This document shows, piece after piece, positions 25,786 through 36,802 of a stretch of 64,000 nt of DNA (its first letter is position 1; each line of letters opens with the position of its first letter). Below the pieces are notes generated by a model. The model did not search any database. It saw nothing but the letters and a program-made list of their open reading frames with translations, and had not been told where the DNA came from. The stretch comes from Aspidapion aeneum. Its lineage: Eukaryota > Arthropoda > Insecta > Coleoptera > Brentidae. The translations under genes and the position numbers were made by a program. The stretch spans positions 6,844,372 through 6,908,371 of the forward strand of contig OY755042.1 of assembly GCA_963576565.1 (NCBI GenBank), in the 5' to 3' direction.

Positions 25786-26057
25786 CAGTGGCGGATCCAG
25801 GGGGGCACTAGGGGCACTTGCCCCCCCCCGAGAATTTTTTGAATATACAAAAAATGAGTCAAAAATAAGGTTTTTGCTAATAAAAATTTAAAATTTTTGC
25901 CTGCGGCGCATGAAAATGTCTATTGTTATTATCATCGAAATTACAACCTCTCACTGATTCAATTAAATGCTGCGTAAAAGAATATATACCGTTTTTTACC
26001 AACGAAGAATGTCACCTAAAGTGTCCCTCCCGAGAAGCACCTCTGGATCCGCCCTTG
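25786..26057. mobile_element. hAT-type MITE with 8-bp TSD
   Basis: Starts CAGTGGCGGATCCAGGGGGG and ends CTGGATCCGCCCTTG (inverted). It is flanked by TAACAGTG on both sides (25778-25785 and 26058-26065). A C9 run lies close to the left end. No coding frame. Confidence 0.85.
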
Positions 26058-26065
26058 TAACAGTG

Positions 26066-26880
26066 ATGATGGTTCAGTTGGAAGTAAAGCAGTGTGAGTT
26101 CTTCCACGTTTGTACCCATAAGGTCATGCATGAGAACATTGAAAATATTAGTTTGATGGTGCTAACTTTTAAACACTTTTGAAAGTTGAGATTCCGAAAA
26201 ACCTTACTAACAAAAGCAAATAAAAACAGCAATGATATGAAGCATGAAAACAAGCAAGCGATATTATATGATAGGTGGTCAAAAATAACAAAAATTTTAA
26301 TAGTTTTTTTTTGCTAAAAGACGAAAAAATATATTACCCTAAAATTATTTATTTTCTTGTATGCTGCTCAAATTTTTTATTTTTAATTTTTGAACTATCT
26401 TTTTAATTTGCGCTATATGGCACACAAAGACGTACTATATAAAAAATTCACTATGCATACGTTATTTTCATTATTGGACTTCACTACTGCACCATAAACT
26501 GTTTAAGAAGATTTATTAATGTGTAATGGCAAAACAGTAAAAGTACGTCTGTGCAGAAACAAAAAAGGTTAAAAATACTTTTATCGGACTTCGCTTATCT
26601 TTTACTTGTATCCAAATTTATTTTCTAAAGTTTTTTATGACAAATTAGTATTTTTCAGGTATTTGACCATTAAAGTGCTGCATAATTTTTGAAGTGTAAA
26701 CTTCTTTAGGCGCGTTTAGCACTTTTTGTGGGTACTGAATTGAACTGAGCCGTCACGCTCGGCTATGTAACGCTCATTTGGGTGAAGCCTGCTCGAGTCG
26801 ACTAACTGTGAGAGGAACAGTCAGCAGAGAGATATGATGATGCAGATGAAGGCCACTCAGAGCAAAATTTACTACTTGAG

Positions 26881-26953
<73 letters not shown>

Positions 26954-27292
26954 ATTATGTAAGTGTTATTACTTTGTATATTACTTTGTCAATATACAAC
27001 GCAAAAAATCTTGTATTTCGTATTATTAATTTAGCCTTTTTGAAGTTTACACTCCTGCCGTGTGATCTTAAGCACGCACAATTTTTTTTTTAATTTCTTT
27101 TAAAAAAATATTTAATTAAATCCCCCTAGATTAACACGTGGCATCAATGTGCGGCGTTTGTAATTAAATTTACAAACTAAAAGGCAAAAAAGGCAAAAGT
27201 TTTTTAAGTATCCTTTAGTAGAAACTATGGTTATTATTTTCATAATTCTTCGACAACTAGCCACATAGCACAATCACGTGTTTAACACGTAA
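26066..27292. other. No gene; (TA)n array at 26882-26948
   Basis: AT-rich DNA with a 67-bp TA dinucleotide array. No coding or RNA feature recognised. Confidence 0.45.
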
Positions 27293-27575
27293 AAAAGACC
27301 AATCACCGACCAGCTCTGATATACGCCCCGCCCACCATAGCGTATATAACCTGCGCCCGCGACAGACTAACCACCAGTCTTCGACATAGCTTAATTAATT
27401 AAGACGCAGACCCAACCGCAGCTTTTTTTTTGTGGTCTTCGAGAAGCCGACAAACAGTCAACATCTCCTGAAGATGCCATCCACTCGAGATGGCGAAACG
27501 TCGAGAACGAATTTCCAACGACGACGGCCGAACAGCCCGAAAGCACACCCACCATTGGACGATGGCCGCGAAAGC
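27293..27575 (+). mobile_element. Penelope-like element 3' fragment, copy 1
   Basis: GACCAATCACCGACCAGCTC onward matches 56829-57025 almost base for base. It differs by a 50-bp insertion (about 27399-27448) bounded by the 8-mer GTCTTCGA. It contains the hammerhead motif listed separately. No RT or endonuclease sequence here. Confidence 0.8.
27465..27505 (+). ncRNA. Hammerhead ribozyme motif (Penelope-like), copy 1
   Basis: Core CTGAAGA (27468-27474, CUGANGA), a six-pair stem II GCCATC/GATGGC, GAAA (27495-27498) and GTC cleavage triplet (27500-27502), with CTC/GAG forming stem I. The very short stem III matches the minimal hammerheads described in Penelope-like elements, which are thought to act as dimers. 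Activity not tested. Confidence 0.7.
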
Positions 27576-27688
27576 CTTGTACTTGTACTTGAAATAGTTT
27601 TTTGTGAAAAATGCACAAAAGCTAAAAACTGAAACTTTGAACCCCTGTATCTTAGAAACATAGGTTGGACGACGATGGGGCAATGATA

Positions 27689-27906
27689 CAGTGGCGGATC
27701 CAGGGGGGGGGGCACTAGGGGCACTTGCCCCCCCCCCCCCCCCCCCCGAGAATTTTTTGAATATACAAAAAGTGAGTAAAAAGTTTTTGCTAATAAAAAC
27801 TCAACATTTTTGCCTGCGGCGCATGAAAGTATCTATTGTTGTTATCATCGAAATTACAACCACTGACTAATTCAATAAAATGCTGCTTAAAAAAATATAT
27901 ACCGTG
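27689..27906. mobile_element. Partial hAT-type MITE (left end only)
   Basis: Same family as 25786-26057: CAGTGGCGGATCCAGG, long G and C runs (27704-27713, 27728-27747), GAGAATTTTTTGAATATACA, CCTGCGGCGCATGAAA. The right end is missing. Confidence 0.8.
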
Positions 27907-28484
27907 AGGTAAAAACCGAGAAAATTGAAATAAAATCAAAAGACACCAAATAGGTATTTTTAATATTTCTGATTCATCTGATTGTGTGACTTATTGCTGC
28001 ATCTATATTTTTTTTATGAAAGCACCATAAACCTGCTATAAACTGGTGCTTAATTCATTTAAATAATTGAAACAATTTTAAAGAAAACTTGATTAATCTG
28101 AGTCAATATGATATCTTCAAGAAAATGTGATTTTGTTCTGTTTTTCTCAACATAATAACTTATCGTGTTTCCCCTGTGGCATATATTTTTTTTAAATGAT
28201 TTTGCAGAGAGTGACAGGGAGATCCCAAAACTTATTGTGGTAAACCGTATTATTTGTTTTTTGTTTTCTGCTTTTAAGAATAAAAAAACCAAAAAATAAA
28301 TCGCAAACTTTTTGGAAAAACTAAATTCTTTTAAATTTTTCCTTAATTTGAAAATAATAAATTAATAAATATTTTTTTTATAAATTTGAATAGCTTTTAA
28401 AAAATGTCGTCATTGATGATCCCGGTTGTGAAAAAATTTCATAAATAAGAAATATATGTTTGTATGAATCTCGTCAGTATGGAT
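27907..28484. other. No gene recognised
   Basis: AT-rich; nothing supported. Confidence 0.4.
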
Positions 28485-29052
28485 CGTTCATACTCGTCTT
28501 TTGTCTAGTCTTTTGTCTTGGTTTAGTTATATGTCTTGTCATAAGAAAGTTACAACCACTGTTTCTTATGGGAGTGTTCATACAATGCTTTTGCTTTTGT
28601 TTTTGATTAGTCTTTGTCTTAAGAGTTGCCAACTTTCAATCCTTAGGACAACGACTAAGACGAGTGACAGACATCAGCTGATGTTTGTTGTTTTGTTTTA
28701 CAGGGCGTCCGAAGAGCGCAAGCGCGCGGTCAAAATTTTGAATTTACCGCCATTAATCATGTTTTTAACAGAAAATCTCAACATAACCTCAAAATTTTAT
28801 TTGCTTTTTTTTCTTTTTCGCTTTTGTTCTTTCGTGTCTGTGTTTCGTGCACAGATTAGGTTAAATAAGATTGTTCTGTGTAGACAATAACTTTTGAAAA
28901 GGGCCTTTTTATTGAAATTGAATTTTTTTTTCAGTGAGTTATGACTAAGACTAATCAAAAACAAAAGACTAGTATGAACAGCCGATTTTGTTTAAGACAG
29001 CTAAGACTAATCAAAGGACAAACAAAAACAAAAGACTAAGACGAGTATGAAC
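28485..29052. mobile_element. Foldback element
   Basis: Ends GTTCATACTCGTCTTTTGTC and complementary AAAAGACTAAGACGAGTATG followed by AAC. Internal GATTAGTCTTTGTCTTA/TAAGACTAATC motifs pair within each arm. The 129-codon plus frame inside it is a by-product. Confidence 0.7.
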
Positions 29053-29544
29053 AATACTTAAATCGTCTCTGCGCCACAGAAAAGTTAGCAAAAAACTTAA
29101 CGAAGTAGGTTCTTGGAACCGTGGAAGGATACTGTATATGTGTACAAAATTCCTAAATTTTTGCCTGATCTAATAGGTCAATGACACGATGTATTTTACT
29201 ACTTACCTACCTAATATCACAAATTACATTTCTTTAACAAAACCCAACCTATCTACTGCTTAGTATTTTTATTATTAAGTCATTGTTTATAAACCAGTGC
29301 TGCTTATCTCCTAAACCACATTGTTAAATGTTTAACGCAATAAATATGAATTAAAATTTAACGATATCACGAAAATATTATCAAAAACTTCTGAGCTAGA
29401 AAAAATCATTAACATTTTCACGCCGAATCGCTGAGCGCAATGGATAAGTCGTCAAGGATACAAACCTTACGTAACTTTTTCTAAGTCTTGAAACGTTTTG
29501 ACAAAAACCTCCATGCTTTTAAAGCCGGAATTGAAAGGTATGAA

Positions 29545-29573
29545 TGAATAGGGACTTATTGCAATAAAGCCAG
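29545..29573. repeat. Solo end of the 46352-46629 MITE
   Basis: AGGGACTTATTGCAATAAAG CCAG matches the TIR of the MITE at 46352-46629. It is cut by the hAT-like sequence that follows. Confidence 0.6.
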
Positions 29574-29830
29574 TGGCGGTGCATGAGGTTTAAAAGTGGC
29601 GGTTCTGCAAAGTGGGGAACAAGACAATTTTTAAAAAATTCGGTAAATGGTTCAAATCGTCAACATTGGAAATAGTCCACTTTGAGTCACCACCAAATAA
29701 CAAACAAGAAAAACAAAATAATTTGTTTTTTACACTGCATCCACAAAATCCATTTACAACGCTTATAAACATCGCGAGAGAATTTTCTTGTACAGGTTTT
29801 CCCGCGACTTTTTTCCCCATACGTTATTTC
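29571..29830 (-). pseudogene. hAT transposase fragment (TTF-type zinc finger)
   Basis: Minus frame: MGKKVAGKPVQENSLAMFIS, then CGCSVKNKLFCFSCLLFGGD, SKWTISNVDDLNHL. The pattern (K/R)xxFCFxCLLFGG...W...DLxHL is the TTF zinc finger of ZMYM1-like hAT transposases. Only about 75 residues remain. CAGTGGCGGTGCATGAGG at 29572 resembles the hAT terminus seen at 54093. Confidence 0.65.
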
Positions 29831-29833
29831 TAA

Positions 29834-30985
29834 ATCTGGTAAGGGAATTAACGTCCTTAAATTACGTAACGCAAAAATTCAGGATTTTTCACCCCCTGCC
29901 CCCCTCGTAAAGCATTTTCAAGAAAAAATACATTAAAAAACCATTGAGTGTAACGCAATGCCAAATCCCTCTCCCCCCTTGAGGGTTACGTAATTTAAGG
30001 ATAGGCCCTAAAGGACGACCTTTTTGTTTAATTTTTAACTTTTAAAATCCCGGACAGTGATGGTTATATCCTCGGTAGTTTCCATGTTTATTAAAGTTTT
30101 TTGTACCACACACCGCACTTATAAAACTAATTTTTACATATGCCTTTGCTTTGGCAAACACTAAAATAAATATTCATTTATAGTAGTTAGTACCGTAATG
30201 CCGTAAATTATGTCAACACTTAACTTGGTACAAATTTGCAGTTCCCATCTGTTCTTAACATAAACGGGAAACTATCCCGATTTTCTAAAATTTTGCATAG
30301 CTGCGACTTCACCTGAATAGTTCTATCTTTTTTAATATGTGGTACAATCTGTATTCATCGGTCCTTTATTTGGGGAAGTTTGGTTAACAGACCCGGCAAA
30401 AGTCACCGCGCATCTACACAGCGCACAACCCGAGAAAAGCTTCACGAAGAGTTCTTAATATTTTCCATTTTTCTGTACTTCTACTACGTCTTAGGTATGT
30501 ATTGAGTCTTGTGCAGTTTCTGTTATTCTTTTTCGTCATAGCTATGCGTACTATTCTTTGGACTGTTCTGTATTCGTTTGTCTTGATCTGACTTTTACCT
30601 TTTATTATAATCCATGTTTGCTGGACACTGTCTGCACTTTGAGTAAAAAACTTGTTGAGAACGTAGTCCTTTGTCATTTAAACTGCCAGTTGTTTTGTAT
30701 GAAAATGGTTCAAAACTTAGTAAAATTGTGTTAGTCTTCTTATTTCTTTAAAGTTTTTTCTTATTATTAGCAATACATATTACAGCACCTAAAAATATTG
30801 ATATATAACAAAAATTACAAAGAAATAATTAACATATCTACAAGTTTAGTTTCTATCATTTTTGCGAAAAATGCATACCTTATAAATATAAAAATCGGTA
30901 AAACAGAAAATCCGAGATGGCGGACACCTCATTATAAATTTGGGTCCAAATATTTCTTTCGCCATTTTTTTCTTTGAATATATGT
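29834..30985. other. No gene supported
   Basis: AT-rich. One 87-codon minus frame (30414-30677) has no recognised domain. Confidence 0.4.
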
Positions 30986-31141
30986 AAGATTATAGCTACG
31001 TTTTAGTAAAGGAAATGTTTTAAACATTGTTAGTGTAAGGGCCGAAGGGAATCAAAAATAAGCAATTCATAAAGGGAAAAAAAATTGGAAATTTTGCCAG
31101 CAGGCCAATCATAAAATAAGTTGAATAAAACGGCGACTCAC

Positions 31142-31355
31142 GCCCTGGTATATCTTTCTTCTGCCGTTTCCAGCGCTGGAATTCACAACTTATTTCTTTT
31201 TGCACGTGCCCGATTTCTCTCGTCACAAAAAGACTAGTAGTGATACGTCGGCTCGTTACGAAGTGAAGTTTGTTCCCAGGCTTCGCGCATGGCACTCCAA
31301 AAAACCAAGTCGTGACCAAAAAAATGACCAAACTGAAAACAAAAATTCCCAACAT
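31142..31355 (-). CDS. Exon-like frame of tandem unit 1 (unrecognised)
   Basis: From ATG 31353-31355: MLGIFVFSLVIFLVTTWFFG, a hydrophobic signal-peptide- or anchor-like start. The middle differs from the other units through several indels, then FVTREIGHVQKEISCEFQRW and KRQKKDIPG. The frame meets GGGC|GTGAGT, a strong donor at 31141-31136. 71 codons plus one base. The frame survives unit-to-unit indels at both ends, which suggests selection but does not prove it. No downstream exon was identified. Confidence 0.35.
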
Positions 31356-31767
31356 TGGTTTCAAAATAATTAATTGATTCCGTTTCAAAATTAAAAATAT
31401 CCGCAGTTCTAAACAGTTAGTGAATGCATGAAGGAATTAAATTTCACAGAACTTTAATTTAAATAAATTTATAAATCAGCACATGAGAATTAGATTTATG
31501 TCTTGAAGGTTTTTGTCATTTGCGTATTACCAGAAACTAGTATATAGTTTATGCTGAAACTCCCAAACACCTTTCCTAAACTAGAGTAGATAGACTAGAA
31601 AGCCTAGAAAAAATCTAAAGAAGCTACGTTTTAGTAAAGGAAATGTTTTAAACATTGTTAGTGGAAGGGCCCAAGGGAAATAAAAATAAGGAATTCATAA
31701 AGGAAAAAAAATGGAAATTTTGCCAGCAGGCCAATCATTAAATAAGCTGAATAAAACCGCGACTCAC

Positions 31768-31990
31768 GCCCTGGTATATCTTTCTTCTGCCGTTTCCAAC
31801 GCTGGATTTCATCATTTATTTCTTTTTGCACGTGCCCGATTTCTCTCGTCACAAAAAAGAGTAGTAGTGATACGTATGGCGGCTCGTTACGAAGTGAAGT
31901 TTGTTCTCTGGCTTCGCACATGGCACTCCAAAAACCAAGTCGTGACCAAAAAATACAAGTGACCAAAATGAAAACAAAAATTCCCAACAT
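31768..31990 (-). CDS. Exon-like frame of tandem unit 2 (unrecognised)
   Basis: ATG 31988-31990: MLGIFVFILVTCIFWSRLGF, a hydrophobic stretch of about 20 residues suggesting a signal peptide or membrane anchor, then SAMCEAREQTSLRNEPPYVS, FVTREIGHVQKEINDEIQRW, KRQKKDIPG. It ends at the same GGGC|GTGAGT donor in the same phase as units 1 and 3. 74 codons plus one base. Possible first coding exon of an unknown secreted or membrane protein. Confidence 0.4.
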
Positions 31991-32576
31991 TGGTTTCAAA
32001 ACAATTAATTGGTTCCGTTTCAAAATTAAAAATATCCGCAGTTCTAAACAGTTAGTGAATGCATGAAGGAATTAAATTTCACAGAACTTTGATTTAAATA
32101 AATTTATAAATCAGCACATGAGATTTAGATTTATATCTTGAAGGTTTTTGTCATTTCCCTATTATCATGCACGTTTGTTGGCGCTGTGCTATCATATATA
32201 TAATTTACGTATATGTGACATGTGTACATTTTTTGTCACTTTATATTTCCCGCATTTAAAGAAATTTTGTGTGCTTTGAGACTGTAACACCGCGGCACGG
32301 TGGGCTCAGGAACCTCATTTTTGTCTAGAAAGGGTTAAATTAAGACCACACTGAAACTCCCAAACACCTTTCCCAAACTGGAGTAGATAGACTAGAAAGC
32401 CTAGAAAAAATCAAATCTAAAGATGATTTAGCTACGTTTGAGTAAAGGAAATGTTTTAAACATTGTTAGTGGAAGGGCCCAAGGGAAAAAAAAATAAGGA
32501 ATTCATAAAGGAAAAAAAAATGGAAATTTTGCCAGCAGGCCAATCTTTAAATAAGCTGAATAAAACCGCGACTCAC

Positions 32577-32799
32577 GCCCTGGTATTTCTTTCTTCAGCC
32601 GTTTCCAGCGCTGGATTTCATCATTTATTTCTTTTTGTACGTGCCCGATTTCTCTCGTCACACAAAAGAATAGTAGCGATACGTATGGCGGCTCGTTACG
32701 AAGTGAAGTTTGTTCTCTGGCTTCGCACATGGCACTCCAAAAACCAAGTCGTGACCAAAAAATACAAGTGACCAAAATGAAAACAAAAATTCCCAACAT
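32577..32799 (-). CDS. Exon-like frame of tandem unit 3 (unrecognised)
   Basis: ATG 32797-32799. Almost identical to unit 2 (changes include KRQKKDIPG to KRLKKEIPG), same length, donor and phase. Units 2 and 3 differ mostly by substitutions that leave the frame open. Confidence 0.4.
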
Positions 32800-33559
32800 T
32801 AGTTTCAAAACAATCAATTGGGTCCGTTTCAAAATTTAAAATATCCGCAGTTCTAAACAGTTAGTAAATGCATGAAGGAATTAACTTTCACAGAACTTTA
32901 ATTTAAATAAATTTATAAATCAGCACATGAGATTTAGATTTATGTCTTGAAGGTTTTTGTCATTTGCCTATTACCATGCACGTTTGTTGGCGCTGTGCTA
33001 TCACATACATAATTTACGTATATGTGTACTGTACATTTTTTGTCACTGTATATTTCCCGCATTTAAAGGATTTAAAGAAATTTTGTGTGCTTCGACACAA
33101 GCTGACTGAACCGCAGCAAAAATCTTTTATCTATGCTTTGACACTGTAACGCCGCCGCACGGTGGGCTAAGGAACCTTATTTTTGTCTAGAAAAAATAGT
33201 AAATACTGAAACTCCCAAACACCTTTCCTAAACTAGAGTAGATAGAATAGAAGGCCTAGAAAAAAAAAAACTATGGTTTTAATGCTGCAACTTTTAGTTA
33301 TTTTTGAGCATTTTTCCTTTGTAAGGAACGCGTTAAAAGTACCGTATTTGTGTGGCGATTTGATCCAGATTCAAAGCCATTTTGAGACATTATTTGCTTA
33401 TTATATTATGGGTCTTATAGCGGGAGGTAAGTAGATTTTATACATTACCTAGGAACTTCAGTTGGACAAGGAAATATTGCATAAAACTATTTGACATAGT
33501 GTGAGCTTAATTTATAAAAATTAATATATAAATATAATAATTAAAATTCAAACGGATTA

Positions 33560-33561
<2 letters not shown>

Positions 33562-33598
<37 letters not shown>
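33562..33598. repeat. (TA)n tail next to LINE fragment
   Basis: TA dinucleotide array immediately 3' of the minus-strand LINE fragment, consistent with a simple-repeat LINE tail. Confidence 0.8.
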
Positions 33599-33601
<3 letters not shown>

Positions 33602-33606
33602 CGGTT

Positions 33607-34455
33607 TCACAACGTTCTACGTCTTCCGATACCCAATCTCCACTCGTTTCTGTTTGCCCATAATTCATCATCTAAGCCTCTTATTCTTATTTCACTGTCT
33701 ATTCCTTCTCTCCAGCTTCTCCTTGGCCGTCCTCGTTTTCTTCGGCCAGTTGGTTTCCATTGTAGTATTTGTTTAGGTAGTCTTTCATCATTCATTCTTT
33801 GTACATGTCCGTACCACACCAGTTGCTTTGTTCTTATATCATCCACTAAAGTACGTTCACCCACTATCATAATTTCTCTTATTCTTTGATTTGTAACTCT
33901 TTCTCTTTTTGATTTCCCTGCTGCTCTTCTCCAATAGTCCATCTCCGTAGCGGAAAGCATTTTTTCTGTTCTATCCTTGATTGGCCATACTTCTGAGCCG
34001 TATGTTATCATACTTTTTACAATGGTGTTATATATAAGCTATTTGTTATGTTTTGATAGACTTGGGTCCCAAATTATTCCATTTAATAAAGTTATTGCTT
34101 TTCTTCCTTGTACGTTTCCTTCTTTTATAGCTTTGTCTAGTGTTCCGTCAGCTGTAATTTTTAGACCTAAGTATTTATACTCATCACAGGACTGAATTCG
34201 CTGCCCGGTATTTAAGATTAGATCCTGTTTCATTCCACCGATACACATATACTCTGTCTTATTGAGATTAACCTCTAGTCCCCACTTATTGTACTCTTCT
34301 ATTAGTTTTCGTGTCATATATTCGAGGTCGTCATAGTCCTGAGCCACTACTATCTGATCATCGGCGAAACATAAATACGGAAACGGAAACGGATTACCAT
34401 GGGCGTACTTGAAAACTCGATACAGAGGGCTAGTGACGTGACATACCTGAAACAA
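33607..34455 (-). pseudogene. LINE reverse transcriptase C-terminal fragment, one stop
   Basis: Minus strand. YLCFADDQIVVAQDYDDLEY (FADD box), WGLEVNLNKTEYMCIG, DEYKYLGLKITADGT, a TAG near 34036, then IVKSMITYGSEVWPI, TEMDYWRRAAGKSKRER, RTKQLVWYGHVQRMNDERLP and TGRRKRGRPRRSWREG to the stop. The 283-codon stretch is in one frame except for that stop, so it is much younger than its relative at 24238-25360. The 5' end is truncated before the upstream RT blocks. Confidence 0.85.
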
Positions 34456-34777
34456 AGAGAAATAACCTGAGCCTCCATTTTACCTTTGAATTTATTAAAT
34501 GGATCAAGAAAGCCATTTTATATTTATGTTCTGCAATTAATAATAGACGTGTTTCTACAATTCATTGTTTAAGAGAAACGTACTATGTGGCTGTCACCCA
34601 CTAGTACAATTCTGGGCTTAGTGATACTCTAATTTCATCATGAATAAGAAAAGCATTTAAACGTGGCGTAAAGCACGGATCATCTAGGTGATCCGTGGAC
34701 CAACCAGCCAATGTATAATATTTGATTAATAAGGTTACTGAAATGTAAAGCCTACATTTTACCACGTTAAATAGGCC
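34456..34777. other. No gene recognised
   Basis: AT-rich spacer. Confidence 0.4.
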
Positions 34778-35078
34778 AAGGCCAACACAAAAAGAGAGGC
34801 CACGACCCTGAAAAAATAAACTGTTCTCCGGGGGCTGAATTTTACATAGGTTCTTATGGCAGGTCAGACGCTTTTTTATGATATTTTCAAAATGGCACTA
34901 CAGATTTCCGCGAAATTTCAGTGAAATATTCTCAGACACCATCTCGATATTCCACCAAAGTTTAGTAAGGAAGCAACATGATTAAACGGTTAAAATCTTC
35001 AAGATTTAGCATTCCTTATTTTGAATCCAAATTAGCCGCCATATACCACATGTCAACTGTTATATTTGACATGTATCC
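34778..35078. repeat. Partial copy of the 36803-38099 foldback (left arm)
   Basis: AAGGCCAACACAAAAAGAGA through TATATTTGACATGTAT is colinear with 36803-37105. Confidence 0.85.
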
Positions 35079-35105
35079 TATGCATTTTATGTGGCGCCTT
35101 GTGTA

Positions 35106-36624
35106 CAGCGTGTCCCATTTTCAATGTGATTAAATGGGAAACTTGTATGTTATTAAAGATATCGATTTTCTGATTGCACCTTACCGTACCCTTTTTTTGA
35201 GCCCTTAAAAATGGTGTAATCAGATTTTTGCTAGACCCCGTGGTTTCCCTAATACAGGGGGTTTTTGAAATAATTGAAGTTTAAATAATTCCTTGTATCT
35301 CGCTTATTTTGCAAGATATTTTTATTCTTTAAAAACCTTTTTATGGCAACTTTTTAGCAGAAAATAATGACTTGTCAATGTTTTTAAATATTGTTTAGTT
35401 TTTGAGATATGGTATTTAACATAAAAAAATTAAATACGGACCTTGAATTTTTTTACAACTATTTTGATTGGTTTCGTGCTTCTATTAGGTTAAAATGATA
35501 GAACTTTAATATTTTTTTGATTTAAGGTTAAAAAAAATATATTTTATAATTAAAAAAAAATTTAGTCCAAACCTGGAAATTTCCAACGTAAATATAAATT
35601 AAAAATTGCAAGACACACTAGTTGAACGAATTTTGGTTTATCGGTTTTTTAAACGTTAATTAAAAGATTTTTAAATAAAGTAAAAAACGTTAAAAAGTTA
35701 CAAAAATAATACCATAGTAATTATTTGATGGTACCACAGCAACTCATGAAATTTACATCGACATGAAACAAAAGCGTGGAATTGACATTGTCATTTTACA
35801 TGTGGTTTTTGTGAATGGATCACTTAATTTTTTTTTAATGGCTAGAAATCGACCATATTTACATTTTGAAAAATGTGACTGCTTTATTCAAGAAACAAAA
35901 TCACAATATTAAATGGCAGAAATATTTTTATGCAAAATGCGTTAAGAAAAATTACACAGAAATATTACCAATGTCTTACACATAATGGCAATCAGTTTAA
36001 ATTAATTTAAACTAATTTTTTATAATTCATAGTTTTTTTATATTTTTTATATTTGTCATAGAATAAATTTTTAAATTAACGTAAAACCATTTTAATTTGC
36101 TAAGTATATAAATAGTTAAACTAAAAATTGTTCAACCAGCAATTTTTAATTTAAATTTATGTTGGAAATTTCCAGATTTGGACTAATTTTTTTTTAAATA
36201 TTAAATATATTTTTTTTAACCTTAAAACCAAAAAATATTACATTTTTATTATTTTGTGATAAAAATAGCGTGAAGCCAATCAAAAAAGTAATAAAAAAAA
36301 TCCAGGTCCGTATTTAATTTTTTTATGATAAATACCATATCTCAAAAACTAAATACTATTTTAAAAAACTGACGTCATTATTTTCTTCTTAAAAAGTTGC
36401 CACAACAAGGTTTTTACAGAATAAACATATCTGGCAAAATAAGCGAGATATAAGAGGTTATTAAAAATGCAATTTTTTCAAAAACTACCTGTATTAGCGA
36501 AATTACGTGGTATAGCAAAAATCTGATTACATCAATTTTAAGGGCTCAAAAAAAGAGCACGGTCAGGTGCAATCAGAAAATCGATATCTTTAATAATAAC
36601 CGAGTTTCCCATTTAATCCAATCG
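35106..36624. mobile_element. 1.5-kb foldback, copy A (right tip truncated)
   Basis: CAGCGTGTCCCATTTTCAAT...; arms of about 700 bp are complementary (for example TTAAAGATATCGATTTTCTG against CAGAAAATCGATATCTTTAA). The last bases of the right TIR are missing compared with copy B (46678-48180). No coding frame. Confidence 0.85.
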
Positions 36625-36802
36625 AACAACTTTACTTAACAAAATGAAATATCTTGTAAAACTACTTTAAGTAACAAGAAGAAGCACTGGATTGTATTTG
36701 TACGTCAAGTAAGGTACTTGTAGTACCTGTAAGTGCTAAAAGTACAATTTTAACAACAACTCTGTATATGAGTAATCCGAACACAAAACCTTTGAGTTCA
36801 GC

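Larger units (their letters stand above)
30986..33262. repeat. Three tandem units (0.63, 0.81, 0.83 kb)
   Basis: Units at about 30986-31617, 31618-32428 and 32429-33262 each run from GCTACGTTTTAGTAAAGGAA (or a variant) to CTAGAAAGCCTAGAAAAA. Units 2 and 3 are most alike; unit 1 lacks about 180 bp present in the others. Each carries the exon-like minus frame listed separately. Confidence 0.9.

Noticed and set aside
28501..28890. 129-codon plus frame with hydrophobic segments
   Set aside because: Starts at TTG and lies wholly inside the foldback 28485-29052.
30414..30677. 87-codon minus frame as a downstream exon of the triplicated unit
   Set aside because: No acceptor in the right phase was convincing and there is no recognisable domain; left unassigned.
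31711..31962. Plus-strand 83-codon frame in the tandem unit (and 32463-32771)
   Set aside because: Antisense to the minus-strand exon-like frame; less conserved, and it has no hydrophobic start or splice signal in common across the three units.
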